A DNA stretch of 60,645 nucleotides from an uncultured Flavobacteriaceae bacterium (GCA_913045325.1 CAJWPZ010000010.1:1-60645); one strand, 5' to 3'; positions 34,199-44,277 are shown, numbered from the stretch's first letter. Notes: a model not told the origin generated them from the sequence alone. Program-made: numbers and translations.

Positions 34199-34804
34199 AT
34201 GAAAAAAAATATCATCCTTAAGGCTACACAACTCTTTATGAAACTTGGTTTCAAGAGTGTTACTATGGATGATATTGCCAAAGAAATGGGTATTTCTAAA
34301 AAAACCATTTACACACACTTTAACAACAAAGAAACCATTATTGGTGTTGTTACAGATCATGTATTTGAGATGGTATGTAATGACATAGACGCCATCTGTG
34401 ATTTGGGTCAAAACCCAATCCAGGAGTTGTATGCCATTAAAAAGAGGGTCATGCAATACATGCAAAAAGAGAAAGCGTCACCCACCTACCAGCTTCAAAA
34501 GTACTACCCTACTATTTACAACAACATAAAACAACGTCAATTTTCTTACATGCAACAATGTGTTGTCAAAAACCTCAACAAAGGTTTGGATCAAGACCTC
34601 TACCGCAAGAATATTGAAGTGCAATTTGTGGCCAGAATATATTTTAACGGAATTACGGGTATTAAAGAAGAATCGTTATTTCCTCACACATTGTTTGAGG
34701 GAGAAACACTTTATGAAATGTACCTAGAATATCACCTTCGAGGAATTGTTACCCCCAAGGGTAGAAACATATTAAACCAATTGATACAATCAAATCTAGA
34801 CTAA
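34199..34804 (+). CDS. TetR/AcrR-family transcriptional regulator
   Basis: The 201-residue protein has an N-terminal TetR helix-turn-helix (SVTMDDIAKEMGISKKTIYTHF preceded by ATQLFMKLGFK, about residues 10-50) and a divergent ligand domain. It is first in an operon with TolC, membrane-fusion and RND genes, and its stop overlaps the tolC start by one base. It probably represses this operon and releases DNA on binding a transported compound. The ATG at 34199 is chosen over an upstream TTG that lies inside the promoter. Confidence 0.9.
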   Translation: MKKNIILKATQLFMKLGFKSVTMDDIAKEMGISKKTIYTHFNNKETIIGVVTDHVFEMVCNDIDAICDLGQNPIQELYAIKKRVMQYMQKEKASPTYQLQKYYPTIYNNIKQRQFSYMQQCVVKNLNKGLDQDLYRKNIEVQFVARIYFNGITGIKEESLFPHTLFEGETLYEMYLEYHLRGIVTPKGRNILNQLIQSNLD

Positions 34805-36240
34805 TGAAAAAATACATCATTATAGCATGTGCCCTTTTAAGCCTTCAAGGAGTTGCCCAAGACAAACCCTACTCGTTTTCTTTACAACAGGCGATCTCAT
34901 TTGCAATTGATAGTAGTTATGCAACCATTAATTCTAGAAGAGAAATCTCTAAGGTGTTAAAAAGAAAGTGGGAAGCCACAGCTATGGGACTACCTCAAAT
35001 AGATGCTAATTTTTCTTACCAAAACAACCTAAGCCAACGAGTTTCACTATTGCCTGCTGCTGCCTTTGACAACACAACAAGCGTGATAAATACCGTAGAG
35101 GAGTTTTTTGGTATACAAGCCACCGGGACACCCATTGCGCCTCAGGGGTATATTCCTGTAGTTTTTGGGACAAAGCAAAATTTAGGAGCCACGGCCACCC
35201 TTACCCAACTTATTTTTGACGGAAGCTACCTATTTGCGCTTCAGGGCGTGAAATCACTCCTTAGTTTTAATGAAAATCTAAACGAAAAAACAAACCTAGA
35301 GGTAAGAAAACAAGTTATCGAGGCCTATGCAAATGTGCTAGTGGCAGATGAGTATATAGCAATCACAAAAAACAACATTGCTAATTTAGAAAAAAACCTC
35401 TTTGAGGCAACAAAGGTATATGAAAACGGCCTTATAGAACAACAAGCTATACAGCAGTTAGAGATTACACTATTGGATGAGAAAACACAATTAAGTAATG
35501 CTCAAAGGTCTTTTAATATTGCAAAACAATTATTAAATCTAACCTTAGGTATTCGTGTAGATAAAAATGTGGTCTTAACCAATACCCTTGAAGGGCTCAC
35601 CTCTGAGAACATTTCTTTGGCTCTTTTGGACAACACCTTGAAAATCGAAAAAAATCTTGACTATAAACTTGCAGAAAACCTAACTACCCAGCGTTACATA
35701 GAGTTAAAACTTGAACAAAGCCAAGGCATGCCCTCTTTAAATGGCTTTATCAATTATGGAGCCTCGGGCTTTGGGAATCAGTTTGATTTTTTCAGTAGTA
35801 ACCAAGATTGGTATCAATCATCAGCTTTTGGAATAACTTTAAATGTTCCTGTTTTCTCTAGTGGCCTGAGAAATGCTAGAAATCAGCAAGCAAAAATAGC
35901 CCTAGACCAAGCAAAAACAGATTTTGATCAAACAATCCAGCGTGTAAAACTAGACTTTGAAAAAGCAAAAAGCAACTATCAGTATAGTCTAGAACGTTTT
36001 CAAAATACTGAAAAGAACCTTGTCTTGGCCAGAAGTATTGAACATAAAAGCCAGGTAAAGTTTAAAGAAGGTTTAGCGACAAGTTTTGATTTAAGACAAG
36101 CGCAGAGCCAATTATTTAACATACAACAACAACACCTAAGTGCTATGGTAGAAATTATAAATGCCAAAGCTGATATGGAGACGGTTTTAAATACCCCAAA
36201 TTTAAGGATGTCTGTAGAAGACATTAAAAACAAATACTAA
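34804..36240 (+). CDS. TolC-family outer-membrane efflux protein
   Basis: The 478-residue product has a signal peptide (MKKYIIIACALLSLQGVAQ), then the two-fold alpha-helical repeat of TolC proteins. Long helices are seen around 165-255 and 360-470. The C-terminal half has the LARSIEHKSQVKFKEGLATS type of segment ending in a helix before LFNIQQQHLSAMVEIINAKADMETV (quoted in part only: INAKADMETVL). It forms the exit duct of the tripartite pump. The start overlaps the tetR stop (TAATG), implying coupling. Confidence 0.93.
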   Translation: MKKYIIIACALLSLQGVAQDKPYSFSLQQAISFAIDSSYATINSRREISKVLKRKWEATAMGLPQIDANFSYQNNLSQRVSLLPAAAFDNTTSVINTVEEFFGIQATGTPIAPQGYIPVVFGTKQNLGATATLTQLIFDGSYLFALQGVKSLLSFNENLNEKTNLEVRKQVIEAYANVLVADEYIAITKNNIANLEKNLFEATKVYENGLIEQQAIQQLEITLLDEKTQLSNAQRSFNIAKQLLNLTLGIRVDKNVVLTNTLEGLTSENISLALLDNTLKIEKNLDYKLAENLTTQRYIELKLEQSQGMPSLNGFINYGASGFGNQFDFFSSNQDWYQSSAFGITLNVPVFSSGLRNARNQQAKIALDQAKTDFDQTIQRVKLDFEKAKSNYQYSLERFQNTEKNLVLARSIEHKSQVKFKEGLATSFDLRQAQSQLFNIQQQHLSAMVEIINAKADMETVLNTPNLRMSVEDIKNKY

Positions 36241-36264
36241 GATCAAATAGCACTACAATCAATT

Positions 36265-37431
36265 ATGAAAAAAATAATCACACTACTAACCATCACGGTT
36301 TTGCTAACTAGCTGCGCAGACCAAAAACAAGAAACAACCCAAGAGGTAATAGCCTCACAAAACCCGGAAGCAATACAAAAAAGACGTGACAAGATTGTAT
36401 TACAACAACAAGAAATAAATACGCAAATAAAATCATTAGATAAGGCTCTGGCATCATTAAATCCAGAAAAAAACATGCCTTTAATAACTTCTTTTATAGC
36501 AAGTAAGACTGTTTTCAAGCATTATGTTGAATTACAAGGAAGTGTAGAAACAGACCAAAACATTCTAATCACCCCAGAAATTGGTGGTATCTTAAAGAAA
36601 GTACATGTAAGCAAAGGCCAACGCGTAAAAAAAGGACAGCTTCTTGCCACTATAGATGATGGTGGCATGAGCCAATCATTGGCACAAATGCAGGTGCAGT
36701 TACTACTTGCCAAAACAACTTTTGAGAGACAGGAGCGCCTATGGAATCAAAACATTGGTAGCGAAATACAATACCTTCAAGCCAAGACAGCTTATCAGGG
36801 GCAAGTAAAAGCGGTTAACTCTATGCAACAACAAGTAGCAAAAGCAAGTATTAAGGCTCCTTTTTCTGGTACTATTGATGATATTATCACTGAGAAAGGA
36901 AATGTGGTAGCCCCAGGACTATCACCAATACTTAGAATTGTGAGTTTAGAGAATATGTACGTCAAGGCAGATGTACCAGAGACATACATAACCACTATTG
37001 TAGAAGGAAAACAAGTTGAGGTTTTCTTTGCTGTATTAGGAGAAACCTTTTTGGCAACAATAAGCCAAACAGGAAGTTTTATAAACCCAAATAACAGAAC
37101 ATTTAAGGCAGAAATAAATGTAGATAACAAGAAAAAAAATATCAAGCCTAACCTAACAGCAAGATTAAAAGTTAACGACTACACAAACAAAGATGCCTTT
37201 GTGATACCACAAAGCATTATTTCTGAAAATGCACAAGGAGAACAATATATCTATATACTAAAACAAATAAATCAAGACAAAGCGGTAGCTAGTCGTGTGA
37301 TTATTGAAACAGGAAAAAAACAAGGAAATAGTATCGAAGTTTTATCGGGCTTGAAAGAGGCAGATCAAATTATTGAAGAGGGAGCTCGTAGTGTAAAAGA
37401 CGGGCAATCGGTAAAAATTATCACCTACTAA
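36265..37431 (+). CDS. RND efflux periplasmic adaptor, lipoprotein
   Basis: The 388-residue protein has a lipobox (LLTSC, Cys17) and a coiled-coil region at about 35-70. The HlyD/MexA barrel-sandwich domain follows, with HVSKGQRVKKGQLLATIDDGG and its matching half-motif KAPFSGTIDDIITEKGNVV. A beta-barrel domain and membrane-proximal domain complete it. It links the inner-membrane permease to TolC. It sits 24 nt after tolC and 12 nt before the permease gene. The N-terminal coiled coil before the lipoyl half is longer than in E. coli AcrA. Confidence 0.93.
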   Translation: MKKIITLLTITVLLTSCADQKQETTQEVIASQNPEAIQKRRDKIVLQQQEINTQIKSLDKALASLNPEKNMPLITSFIASKTVFKHYVELQGSVETDQNILITPEIGGILKKVHVSKGQRVKKGQLLATIDDGGMSQSLAQMQVQLLLAKTTFERQERLWNQNIGSEIQYLQAKTAYQGQVKAVNSMQQQVAKASIKAPFSGTIDDIITEKGNVVAPGLSPILRIVSLENMYVKADVPETYITTIVEGKQVEVFFAVLGETFLATISQTGSFINPNNRTFKAEINVDNKKKNIKPNLTARLKVNDYTNKDAFVIPQSIISENAQGEQYIYILKQINQDKAVASRVIIETGKKQGNSIEVLSGLKEADQIIEEGARSVKDGQSVKIITY

Positions 37432-37443
37432 TTTGTAATAATT

Positions 37444-40400
37444 ATGGCAAATCAGAAAATAAATACCGAGAAAGAATTTAAACTTTCATCTTGGGCTATT
37501 GGCAACAAAACAACCATCTATATGGCAATGGTATTGGTGCTGTTTTTAGGAGCAAGCGCATACAATAGCATGCCGCGTGAAAACTTTCCAGAAATAAAAG
37601 AAACTAAGATTTATATTAGTTCTGTGTATCCCGGAAATACCGCAGAAGACATTGAAAAACTTATCACAGACCCCCTAGAGGACAAATTAAAAACAGTAAG
37701 TAATGTTGTAGAAATAACCTCCACCTCTCAAGAAGATTACTCTATGGTAATTGTTGAGTTTGATGAGGGTATTTCTGTAGACAAAGCAAAACAAAAAGTT
37801 AAGGACGAGATAGACACCCAAACCTCCAATGAGGATTGGCCTACCTTTAATGGTGCAAAAGTAGAACCTAATATATTTGAACTGAGTATTAGCGAAGAAA
37901 TGCCCATTTTAAACATTAATATCTCGGGTGATTATCCAATAGAGAAATTAAAAGAATTTGCAGAATACCTGCAAGATGAAATAGAAAATCTAGAAGAAAT
38001 AAAGCAAGTTGACATTCGTGGAGCTCAAGAAAAAGAGGTGGAAGTTGCTGTAGATATCTATAAAATGATGGCATCTTCTGTTAGTTTTACAGACATACAA
38101 GGAGCCATCTCTAACGGTAACACAACCATGTCTGCCGGTAATTTTAAAGCCAGTGGGCAACGAAGGACCATCAGGATTTTAGGTGAAATAGAAAGCCCAA
38201 AAGAGCTAGAAAATTTTGTTGTTAAGTCTGAAAACGGAGATATTGTATACCTTAAAGATGTTGCAACGGTAAGCTTTAAGGAGAAAGACAGAACTACCTT
38301 TGCTAGAGAATACGGTAACCAAGTGGTGATGCTAGATGTTAAAAAAAGATCTGGTAAAAACATGGTTGCTGCCGCAGAAAAAATTGAAAACATTGTTACC
38401 AAAACACAGGGCAATGTCTTTCCTTCAAACCTGAAGGTAAACATAACAAATGATCAGTCATCAAAAACCATTGGGCAAGTAGATGATTTGGTAAATAACA
38501 TTATTTTCGGGATCATCTTGGTGGTAACGGTCTTGATGTTTTTCCTGGGTTTTAAAAACGCGCTGTTTGTTGGTTTTGCCATACCCATGTCTATGTTTAT
38601 GTCTTTGATGATATTGGGCTGGATGGGATATACATTAAATACCATGATTCTTTTTGGACTAATAATGGGCCTTGGAATGTTGGTTGATAATGGTATTGTA
38701 GTTGTAGAAAACGTATACCGATTAATGGACGAACAAGGGCTTAGCCGAATAGATGCAGCCAAAAAAGGAATTGGGGAAATTGCATTTCCTATTATTATTT
38801 CTACAGCAACTACGGTAGCTGCATTTATACCCCTAGGATTATGGCCAGGGCTAATGGGGCAATTTATGATCTATTTCCCTATCACGCTATCTGTGGTATT
38901 AGGGTCCTCATTATTTGTTGCCATTTTCTTTAACTCTGTGCTGGTTTCACAATTTATGACCACCCAGGACAAAGACATGCCTTTAAAAAACATCATTGTT
39001 ATTTCGGCAATTATGATAGGTATTGGAGCATTTATTATGGTCTTTGGAGGCCCTTACAGAGGCCTTGGAAGCCTAATGATATTTACAGCTGCAATGTTGT
39101 GGGTCTACAGGTTAATACTTCGTAAACTAGCAAATAAATTTCAAACCAAAGTACTTACAAGATTAGAGAATTGGTATAAGAGAAATCTTACAACTGCCTT
39201 TAAAGGAGCTAGGCCCTATCTTATTATAGCCTTTACTTTTGTAATGCTCTTTGGAGCTTTTGTAGCATTTGGGATTTCTGTTTCAACCCAAAGAACAAAA
39301 ATTGAGTTTTTTCCAGACAATACTCCCAATCAAATTATTGTATACCTAGAATATCCTCAAGGAACTTCTATCGAAAAAACAAATGCAATTACCAAAGAAA
39401 TTGAAAAGCGTGTTTACAACACCATAAATAATGAGCAGTATACAGATGCAGGGTTTAATTATTTGGTGGAAAGTGCTGTCTCTCAAGTAGGAGAAGGTGC
39501 AGGAAATCCTCAAACAGATGGAGGTTCTGGAGCAGAAATGCCTCATAAAGGAAAAATAACAGCCTCCATGAGAGAGTACAGATACCGCCGTGGAGAAGAC
39601 AGTGAGGTGTTGCGTAAAAAAGTTCAGGAAGATTTAAAGGGAATCTATCCTGGAATTATCATCTCAGTAGAGAAAGACTCTAATGGGCCTCCTCAAGGAG
39701 CGCCAGTAAACATAGAGCTCTCTGGCAACGACTATAATGAACTTATCACAGCTGCAGAAAAAATGCGTGCATTTTTAAACACCAAAAACATAGCTGCAAT
39801 AGATGAGTTGAAGATAGACGTCAACAAAGACAAACCAGCAATGCAGGTGCTCATTGATAGAGAAAAAGCAGGTGAGCTAGGAGTCAGTGCAGGGCAAATA
39901 GGACAACAACTACGTAACTCTTTATTTGGCGCCAAGGCAGGTGTATATAAAGAAGATGGAGAAGATTATGATATCTATGTTCGTTTTAATAAGGCAAGTC
40001 GTTACAACTCAAGCGCACTATTTAATCAATCTATAACCTTTAGAACCAATACCGGAAAACTTCGTGAAATACCAGTATCGACAGTTGCGTCACAAAAAAA
40101 TAACTCTGGATTTAGTGCCATAAAGCACAAACAATCTAAAAGAATTGTAACGCTCTATTCTGCATTGTCTCCAGGATATACAGATGCCGGTGCTGCAGTT
40201 GCACAGGTGAAAAACGAAATGCTCAACATTGAGGGTATACCAGATAGTGTGAAAATTGATTATACGGGCCAAATAGAAAAACAAAATAAAGAACAGGCTT
40301 TTTTAATGGGAGCCTTCTTTAGCGGTTTGGGATTAATCTTTCTGATTTTAATTTTTCAGTTTAATTCTGTTTCTAAGCCACTTATTATCATGATCGCCAT

Positions 40401-40932
40401 TTTCTTGAGTTTTATTGGAGTATTTGGAGGGATTGTAATTTCTGGAGCTCCCTTTGTTATTATCATGACTATGATGGGTATTATATCTCTAGCGGGGATT
40501 GTTGTAAACAATGGAGTTGTGCTGCTAGATTATGCGCAATTGCTTATCGATAGAAAGAAAAACGCCCTAGATTTGGACACAAATCAATACCTAAACAAAG
40601 AGGATTTACTAGACAGTATCATACAAGCAGGTAAGGCGAGATTACGCCCTGTGCTTTTAACAGCAATTACAACTATCCTGGGGCTAATACCTCTGGCTAT
40701 AGGTTTGAATATAAATTTTTTCACCCTATTTAGTGATTTTGATGCCAATGTTTATATGGGTGGGGATAATGTGATTTTCTGGGGGCCTTTGGCCTGGACA
40801 GTTATTTATGGTTTAATTATTGCTACATTTTTGACCTTAATTATTGTACCAATTCTATTGTATTTTGCTACTCGGTCAAAAATGAAAATTGCTGATTTTT
40901 TAGAACAAAGAAAAGCAAAGAAATCTCAATAA
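37444..40932 (+). CDS. RND-family efflux permease (HAE-type)
   Basis: The 1162-residue protein has the standard 12-TM RND layout: TM1 near 20-40, TM2-6 about 345-500, and TM7-12 starting near 595 and finishing at about 1140. Family blocks include SVYPGNTAEDIEKLITDPLE and GLIMGLGMLVDNGIVVVENV, in which GMLVDN carries the proton-relay acid. GIVVNNGVVLLDY is the matching motif in the second half. It is about 100 residues longer than AcrB, in part due to a loop after TM6 and a Gly-rich insert at about 680-700. It exports hydrophobic compounds using proton motive force. Confidence 0.94.
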   Translation: MANQKINTEKEFKLSSWAIGNKTTIYMAMVLVLFLGASAYNSMPRENFPEIKETKIYISSVYPGNTAEDIEKLITDPLEDKLKTVSNVVEITSTSQEDYSMVIVEFDEGISVDKAKQKVKDEIDTQTSNEDWPTFNGAKVEPNIFELSISEEMPILNINISGDYPIEKLKEFAEYLQDEIENLEEIKQVDIRGAQEKEVEVAVDIYKMMASSVSFTDIQGAISNGNTTMSAGNFKASGQRRTIRILGEIESPKELENFVVKSENGDIVYLKDVATVSFKEKDRTTFAREYGNQVVMLDVKKRSGKNMVAAAEKIENIVTKTQGNVFPSNLKVNITNDQSSKTIGQVDDLVNNIIFGIILVVTVLMFFLGFKNALFVGFAIPMSMFMSLMILGWMGYTLNTMILFGLIMGLGMLVDNGIVVVENVYRLMDEQGLSRIDAAKKGIGEIAFPIIISTATTVAAFIPLGLWPGLMGQFMIYFPITLSVVLGSSLFVAIFFNSVLVSQFMTTQDKDMPLKNIIVISAIMIGIGAFIMVFGGPYRGLGSLMIFTAAMLWVYRLILRKLANKFQTKVLTRLENWYKRNLTTAFKGARPYLIIAFTFVMLFGAFVAFGISVSTQRTKIEFFPDNTPNQIIVYLEYPQGTSIEKTNAITKEIEKRVYNTINNEQYTDAGFNYLVESAVSQVGEGAGNPQTDGGSGAEMPHKGKITASMREYRYRRGEDSEVLRKKVQEDLKGIYPGIIISVEKDSNGPPQGAPVNIELSGNDYNELITAAEKMRAFLNTKNIAAIDELKIDVNKDKPAMQVLIDREKAGELGVSAGQIGQQLRNSLFGAKAGVYKEDGEDYDIYVRFNKASRYNSSALFNQSITFRTNTGKLREIPVSTVASQKNNSGFSAIKHKQSKRIVTLYSALSPGYTDAGAAVAQVKNEMLNIEGIPDSVKIDYTGQIEKQNKEQAFLMGAFFSGLGLIFLILIFQFNSVSKPLIIMIAIFLSFIGVFGGIVISGAPFVIIMTMMGIISLAGIVVNNGVVLLDYAQLLIDRKKNALDLDTNQYLNKEDLLDSIIQAGKARLRPVLLTAITTILGLIPLAIGLNINFFTLFSDFDANVYMGGDNVIFWGPLAWTVIYGLIIATFLTLIIVPILLYFATRSKMKIADFLEQRKAKKSQ

Positions 40933-40942
40933 TAGGACAAAA

Positions 40943-40976
40943 AAAGTCGCCTGTAGTACTACAGGCGACTTTGTAT
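40943..40976 (+). terminator. Terminator-like perfect palindrome after the efflux operon
   Basis: Two 15-base arms (40943-40957 and 40958-40972) are exact reverse complements, so the RNA would form a very stable GC-containing hairpin. Only a short T-rich tract follows. Confidence 0.75.
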
Positions 40977-41126
40977 AATTGAATAATACACCTAAGAAAT
41001 AAAAAGCATCATTTTGGCATACGTGCCCAATATTTCTATTGGTTAATCTAATTTCTTACCGTAAGCTTACATTCAAAGTTACTATGTAAATATATAGCTA
41101 TGAAAGTTATAAAGGATTGTTTTTAC

Positions 41127-41238
41127 TACTTTTGTTAAGCTTGTTTTTAAAAGGATTAAACGGGTACAAAGCAAGGTAGAGGCAATAATATTATAAAACA
41201 GCAACTATTATTTTAAAGTATTTGCTGCTGTTTTTTTA
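41127..41238 (+). ncRNA. Candidate small RNA (promoter box to orphan terminator)
   Basis: TACTTTTG (41127-41134) matches the -7 consensus but has no TTG at -33. AAAACAGC (41195-41202) pairs with GCTGTTTT (41227-41234) and runs into a 7-T tract. No ORF lies between them, so a transcript of about 95-100 nt is possible. Alternatively the hairpin is an attenuator of a longer aspS leader. Confidence 0.3.
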
Positions 41239-41287
41239 AACCCCGCTATAAATACCTTAAAAAGAAGGTCGTTTTCATAGAACTTAT

Positions 41288-41295
41288 TAAATTTG
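41288..41295 (+). promoter_or_regulatory. -7 box of aspS
   Basis: TAAATTTG matches TAnnTTTG and lies 39 nt before the ATG. Confidence 0.5.
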
Positions 41296-41334
41296 CATAC
41301 TTTCTTTTAAGGAAGAAAAAACACACATATACCC

Positions 41335-43089
41335 ATGTATAGAACTCATACCAACGGTCAATTAAGGGCCCAAGACATACAACAAGAAGTAACCCTTTCA
41401 GGTTGGGTGCAAAAAACGCGAGACAAAGGATTTATGGTTTGGGTTGATCTGCGTGATCGCTATGGGGTAACGCAACTTATTTTTGATGCTCAGCGCACCG
41501 AAAAAAGCATGATGGAACAAGCTCAAAAACTTGGACGTGAATTTGTAATTCAAGTTTCAGGAACTGTGATAGAGCGTGAGTCTAAAAACCCTAACATGCC
41601 AACGGGGGATATAGAAATATTAGTCTCTAAAGTTACCATCCTTAACGCCTCACTTACTCCTCCTTTTACTATTGAAGACACAACAGACGGTGGAGAAGAC
41701 CTACGTATGAAATACCGCTACTTGGATATAAGAAGAAATCCAGTACGTGAAAACTTACTATTTAGACACAAAGTGTCTATGGCAGTTCGCAACTACTTAT
41801 CTGAACAAGGATTTGTAGATGTAGAAACGCCTTATTTAATTAAATCTACCCCAGAAGGTGCTCGAGATTTTGTAGTGCCAAGTAGAATGAACCAAGGGCA
41901 ATTTTATGCCCTACCACAATCCCCACAAACATTTAAGCAACTGCTTATGGTGGGAGGATTAGATAAATATTTTCAGATTGTAAAATGTTTTAGAGATGAA
42001 GATTTACGGGCAGATAGACAGCCAGAGTTTACACAAATAGATTGTGAAATGGCTTTTGTGGAGCAAGAAGATATCCTTAACACCTTTGAAGGATTAACCC
42101 GTCATTTATTAAAAGAAATTAAGGGGGTAGAAGTTGGAGCATTCCCTAGGATGCAATATGATGATGCGATGCGCCTGTATGGAAATGACAAGCCAGACAT
42201 TCGTTTTGGGATGGAGTTTGGAGAGTTAAACCAAGTTGCAAAACACAAAGAATTTAATGTCTTTAACACCGCAGAGCTAGTAGTTGGTATTGCCGTGAGT
42301 GGAGCAAATAGCTTTACACGAAAAGAAATAGATAAATTAATAGACTGGGTAAGACGTCCTCAAGTTGGCGCTCTTGGTATGGTGTACTGCCGCTGTAATG
42401 ATGATGGTAGCTTTAAATCTTCTGTAGATAAGTTTTATGACCAAGAAGATTTGGCCAAATGGGCAGAAGCAACTGGCGCAAAACCTGGAGATTTAATTTT
42501 CGTATTATCTGGCCAAACCAATAAAGTACGCGCACAATTAAGTGCCCTGCGCATGGAATTGGCAGAAAGATTATCCCTTAGAAAGCCAGATGAGTTTGCA
42601 CCCCTTTGGGTAGTTGATTTTCCGCTGTTAGAACTAGATGAACAAACAGGGAACTATCATGCCATGCACCATCCATTTACCTCTCCAAAACCAGGACAAC
42701 TTGAACTTCTAGAAACAGCTCCAGGAAAGGTAAAAGCCAATGCTTATGATTTGGTGTTAAACGGAAATGAAATTGGTGGAGGTTCCATACGTATTCATGA
42801 CAAACAAACCCAAGCCATTATGTTAAAACATTTAGGCTTTAGTGAGCAAGAGGCCAAAGAACAGTTTGGATTTTTGATGGACGCCTTTGAGTATGGTGCG
42901 CCACCTCATGGAGGTATTGCTTTTGGACTAGATAGACTAGTGGCAATTCTTGGAGGACAAGAAACCATTCGTGATTTTATAGCCTTCCCAAAAAACAATA
43001 GCGGCCGTGATGTAATGATTGATGCCCCTGCCCCATTAGATGACACTCAACTTACCGAGCTACACCTAAAACTAGACATTCAAGAATAA
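41335..43089 (+). CDS. aspS: Aspartyl-tRNA synthetase
   Basis: The 584-residue bacterial-type AspRS has an OB-fold anticodon domain ([23 protein letters not shown], quoted in part) and a class II core. Motif 2 is [20 protein letters not shown]. The bacterial GAD insertion domain spans about 300-420, and motif 3 is [15 protein letters not shown] near the C-terminus. Length is normal for the family. A small membrane-protein gene follows after 6 nt. Confidence 0.96.
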   Translation: MYRTHTNGQLRAQDIQQEVTLSGWVQKTRDKGFMVWVDLRDRYGVTQLIFDAQRTEKSMMEQAQKLGREFVIQVSGTVIERESKNPNMPTGDIEILVSKVTILNASLTPPFTIEDTTDGGEDLRMKYRYLDIRRNPVRENLLFRHKVSMAVRNYLSEQGFVDVETPYLIKSTPEGARDFVVPSRMNQGQFYALPQSPQTFKQLLMVGGLDKYFQIVKCFRDEDLRADRQPEFTQIDCEMAFVEQEDILNTFEGLTRHLLKEIKGVEVGAFPRMQYDDAMRLYGNDKPDIRFGMEFGELNQVAKHKEFNVFNTAELVVGIAVSGANSFTRKEIDKLIDWVRRPQVGALGMVYCRCNDDGSFKSSVDKFYDQEDLAKWAEATGAKPGDLIFVLSGQTNKVRAQLSALRMELAERLSLRKPDEFAPLWVVDFPLLELDEQTGNYHAMHHPFTSPKPGQLELLETAPGKVKANAYDLVLNGNEIGGGSIRIHDKQTQAIMLKHLGFSEQEAKEQFGFLMDAFEYGAPPHGGIAFGLDRLVAILGGQETIRDFIAFPKNNSGRDVMIDAPAPLDDTQLTELHLKLDIQE

Positions 43090-43095
43090 AAACAC

Positions 43096-43341
43096 ATGCG
43101 TTTTCTATTATACATTTTCTTTATTGCAGCAGTTATTTTGGCTAGCTATGGCTTTTATATTGGGCAAGAAGATCTTGCTACATCGCAGCTATGCATTGGT
43201 TTGGGTGTATCTACCTTGTTCTTTATCTGGATGCCAACTTTTGTATATTACCGTTGGAAAGGCAAGGATGTAACCCAGTATATGCTCAACCAAGAAAACA
43301 TCTTGAAAATGCGTAAATACACCAATAACAATACGTTATAA
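43096..43341 (+). CDS. Small two-TM membrane protein
   Basis: The 81-residue protein has two hydrophobic helices (about 2-22 and 31-52) joined by a short loop, and a basic cytoplasmic tail (YRWKGKD..., KMRKYTNNN). Family not recognised. It lies 6 nt behind aspS and is probably co-transcribed. Nothing indicates a link to tRNA charging. Confidence 0.7.
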   Translation: MRFLLYIFFIAAVILASYGFYIGQEDLATSQLCIGLGVSTLFFIWMPTFVYYRWKGKDVTQYMLNQENILKMRKYTNNNTL

Positions 43342-43368
43342 AATCAAAAAAGCATTTTTAGACTATAG

Positions 43369-43394
43369 TTGATATTTATTTTTCCCTACATTTG
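43369..43394 (+). promoter_or_regulatory. Promoter of the cold-shock gene
   Basis: TTG (43369-43371) and TACATTTG (43387-43394) are 15 nt apart. The box lies 29 nt before the ATG. Confidence 0.55.
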
Positions 43395-43423
43395 TTATAT
43401 TATTAATGTATTATAACTAAAAA

Positions 43424-43615
43424 ATGGAAGGAACAGTAAAATTTTTTAACGAATCTAAAGGGTTTGGTTTTATTACAAATGATGAAACTGGACAAGATAT
43501 TTTTGTACACGTCACAGGTGTTAACGGACCCTCTCTTAACGAAGGTGATAAGGTAACATATGTTGAAGAAGAAGGAAGAAAAGGAACGGTAGCTGGACAA
43601 GTAACGGCTATATAA
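43424..43615 (+). CDS. Cold-shock protein (CspA family)
   Basis: The 63-residue single-domain protein has RNP1 (KGFGFI) and RNP2 (IFVHV) motifs of the five-stranded nucleic-acid-binding barrel, in the order EGTVKFFNESKGFGFI and DIFVHV. Such proteins bind single-stranded RNA and DNA and loosen RNA structure. It has its own promoter and terminator. Which Csp paralogue it is cannot be judged from this window. Confidence 0.95.
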   Translation: MEGTVKFFNESKGFGFITNDETGQDIFVHVTGVNGPSLNEGDKVTYVEEEGRKGTVAGQVTAI

Positions 43616-43633
43616 TTCTTTTTTTAGCAGCAC

Positions 43634-43664
43634 AAACCCCGCTTTATTAAAGTGGGTTTTTTTT
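43634..43664 (+). terminator. Terminator after the cold-shock gene
   Basis: AAACCCCGCTTT pairs with AAAGTGGGTTT with a bulged C and a short ATT-type loop, followed by a T run. Confidence 0.82.
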
Positions 43665-43697
43665 ATCTTAACTATTTAAAAAAATAGCAGTACTCTT

Positions 43698-44147
43698 TTA
43701 TTGAAGGTTTCTTTTCTCGATAAAAAACTGCTGCAATAAGCCAGCGGCTTCTTTGGCAAGAATACCTCCACGCATCTTTGTTTTAGGATGCAAGGTCGTT
43801 TTGTTTGCAATACACCCTCGTTGGGTATCAGAGGCTCCGTATACTATGGTTGGTATTTGACTCCAAAACAAAGCTCCTGCACACATTTGGCAAGGCTCTA
43901 TGGTTACATATAGGGTGCATTTATGTAAATACTTGCCGCCCAAAAAATTAGCGGCGGCTGTAATGGCTTGCATTTCTGCATGTGCAGTAACATCATTAAG
44001 AGTCTGGGTTAGATTGTGTGCCCTTGCTATAATTTGATTATCTGCAACAATAACAGCTCCAATAGGGATTTCAGATTTATCATAGGCGGCCTGGGCTTCT
44101 TGCAAAGCGCGTTTCATAAAATAAATATCGTCGTGGGGTGGTATCAA
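43698..44147 (-). CDS. tadA: tRNA-specific adenosine deaminase / nucleoside deaminase
   Basis: The 149-residue zinc deaminase has the HAEMQAI motif (His and catalytic Glu) and PCQMCAGAL (two Zn cysteines). Its length and the IPIGAVIV N-terminal block fit TadA, which makes inosine at the wobble base of tRNA-Arg. A guanine or cytosine deaminase of the same superfamily is less likely. It stands alone, convergent with the cold-shock gene. Confidence 0.88.
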   Translation of the reverse strand: MIPPHDDIYFMKRALQEAQAAYDKSEIPIGAVIVADNQIIARAHNLTQTLNDVTAHAEMQAITAAANFLGGKYLHKCTLYVTIEPCQMCAGALFWSQIPTIVYGASDTQRGCIANKTTLHPKTKMRGGILAKEAAGLLQQFFIEKRNLQ

Positions 44148-44265
44148 AATAAATTTTATTTGCCCTAAAAATAATGGTAATTGTGGTAATAAACTAAAAA
44201 AATAATGCCCGGTATAATTTTAAATACACTGCAAAAACAAAACACCAACGATGTATTAATTCTAG

Positions 44266-44273
44266 TATCTTTG
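44266..44273 (+). promoter_or_regulatory. -7 box of dxs, almost touching the start codon
   Basis: TATCTTTG ends 4 nt before the GTG start codon at 44278. With initiation a few bases after the box, the mRNA would be leaderless. Confidence 0.55.
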
Positions 44274-44277
44274 TATC

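Larger units (their letters stand above)
40933..41334. other. 402-nt intergenic region before aspS
   Basis: It holds a terminator for the efflux operon (40943), an isolated -7 box (41127) and an orphan terminator (41195) that could bound a short RNA, and the aspS -7 box (41288). GTAAGCTTAC near 41061 is a 10-bp palindrome. There is no convincing ORF. Confidence 0.5.

Noticed and set aside
40943-40972. Perfect 30-bp palindrome considered as an operator or mobile-element end
   Set aside because: It lies 10 nt after the stop of the last efflux gene. This placement and its strong RNA hairpin fit a terminator better, and no direct repeats flank it.
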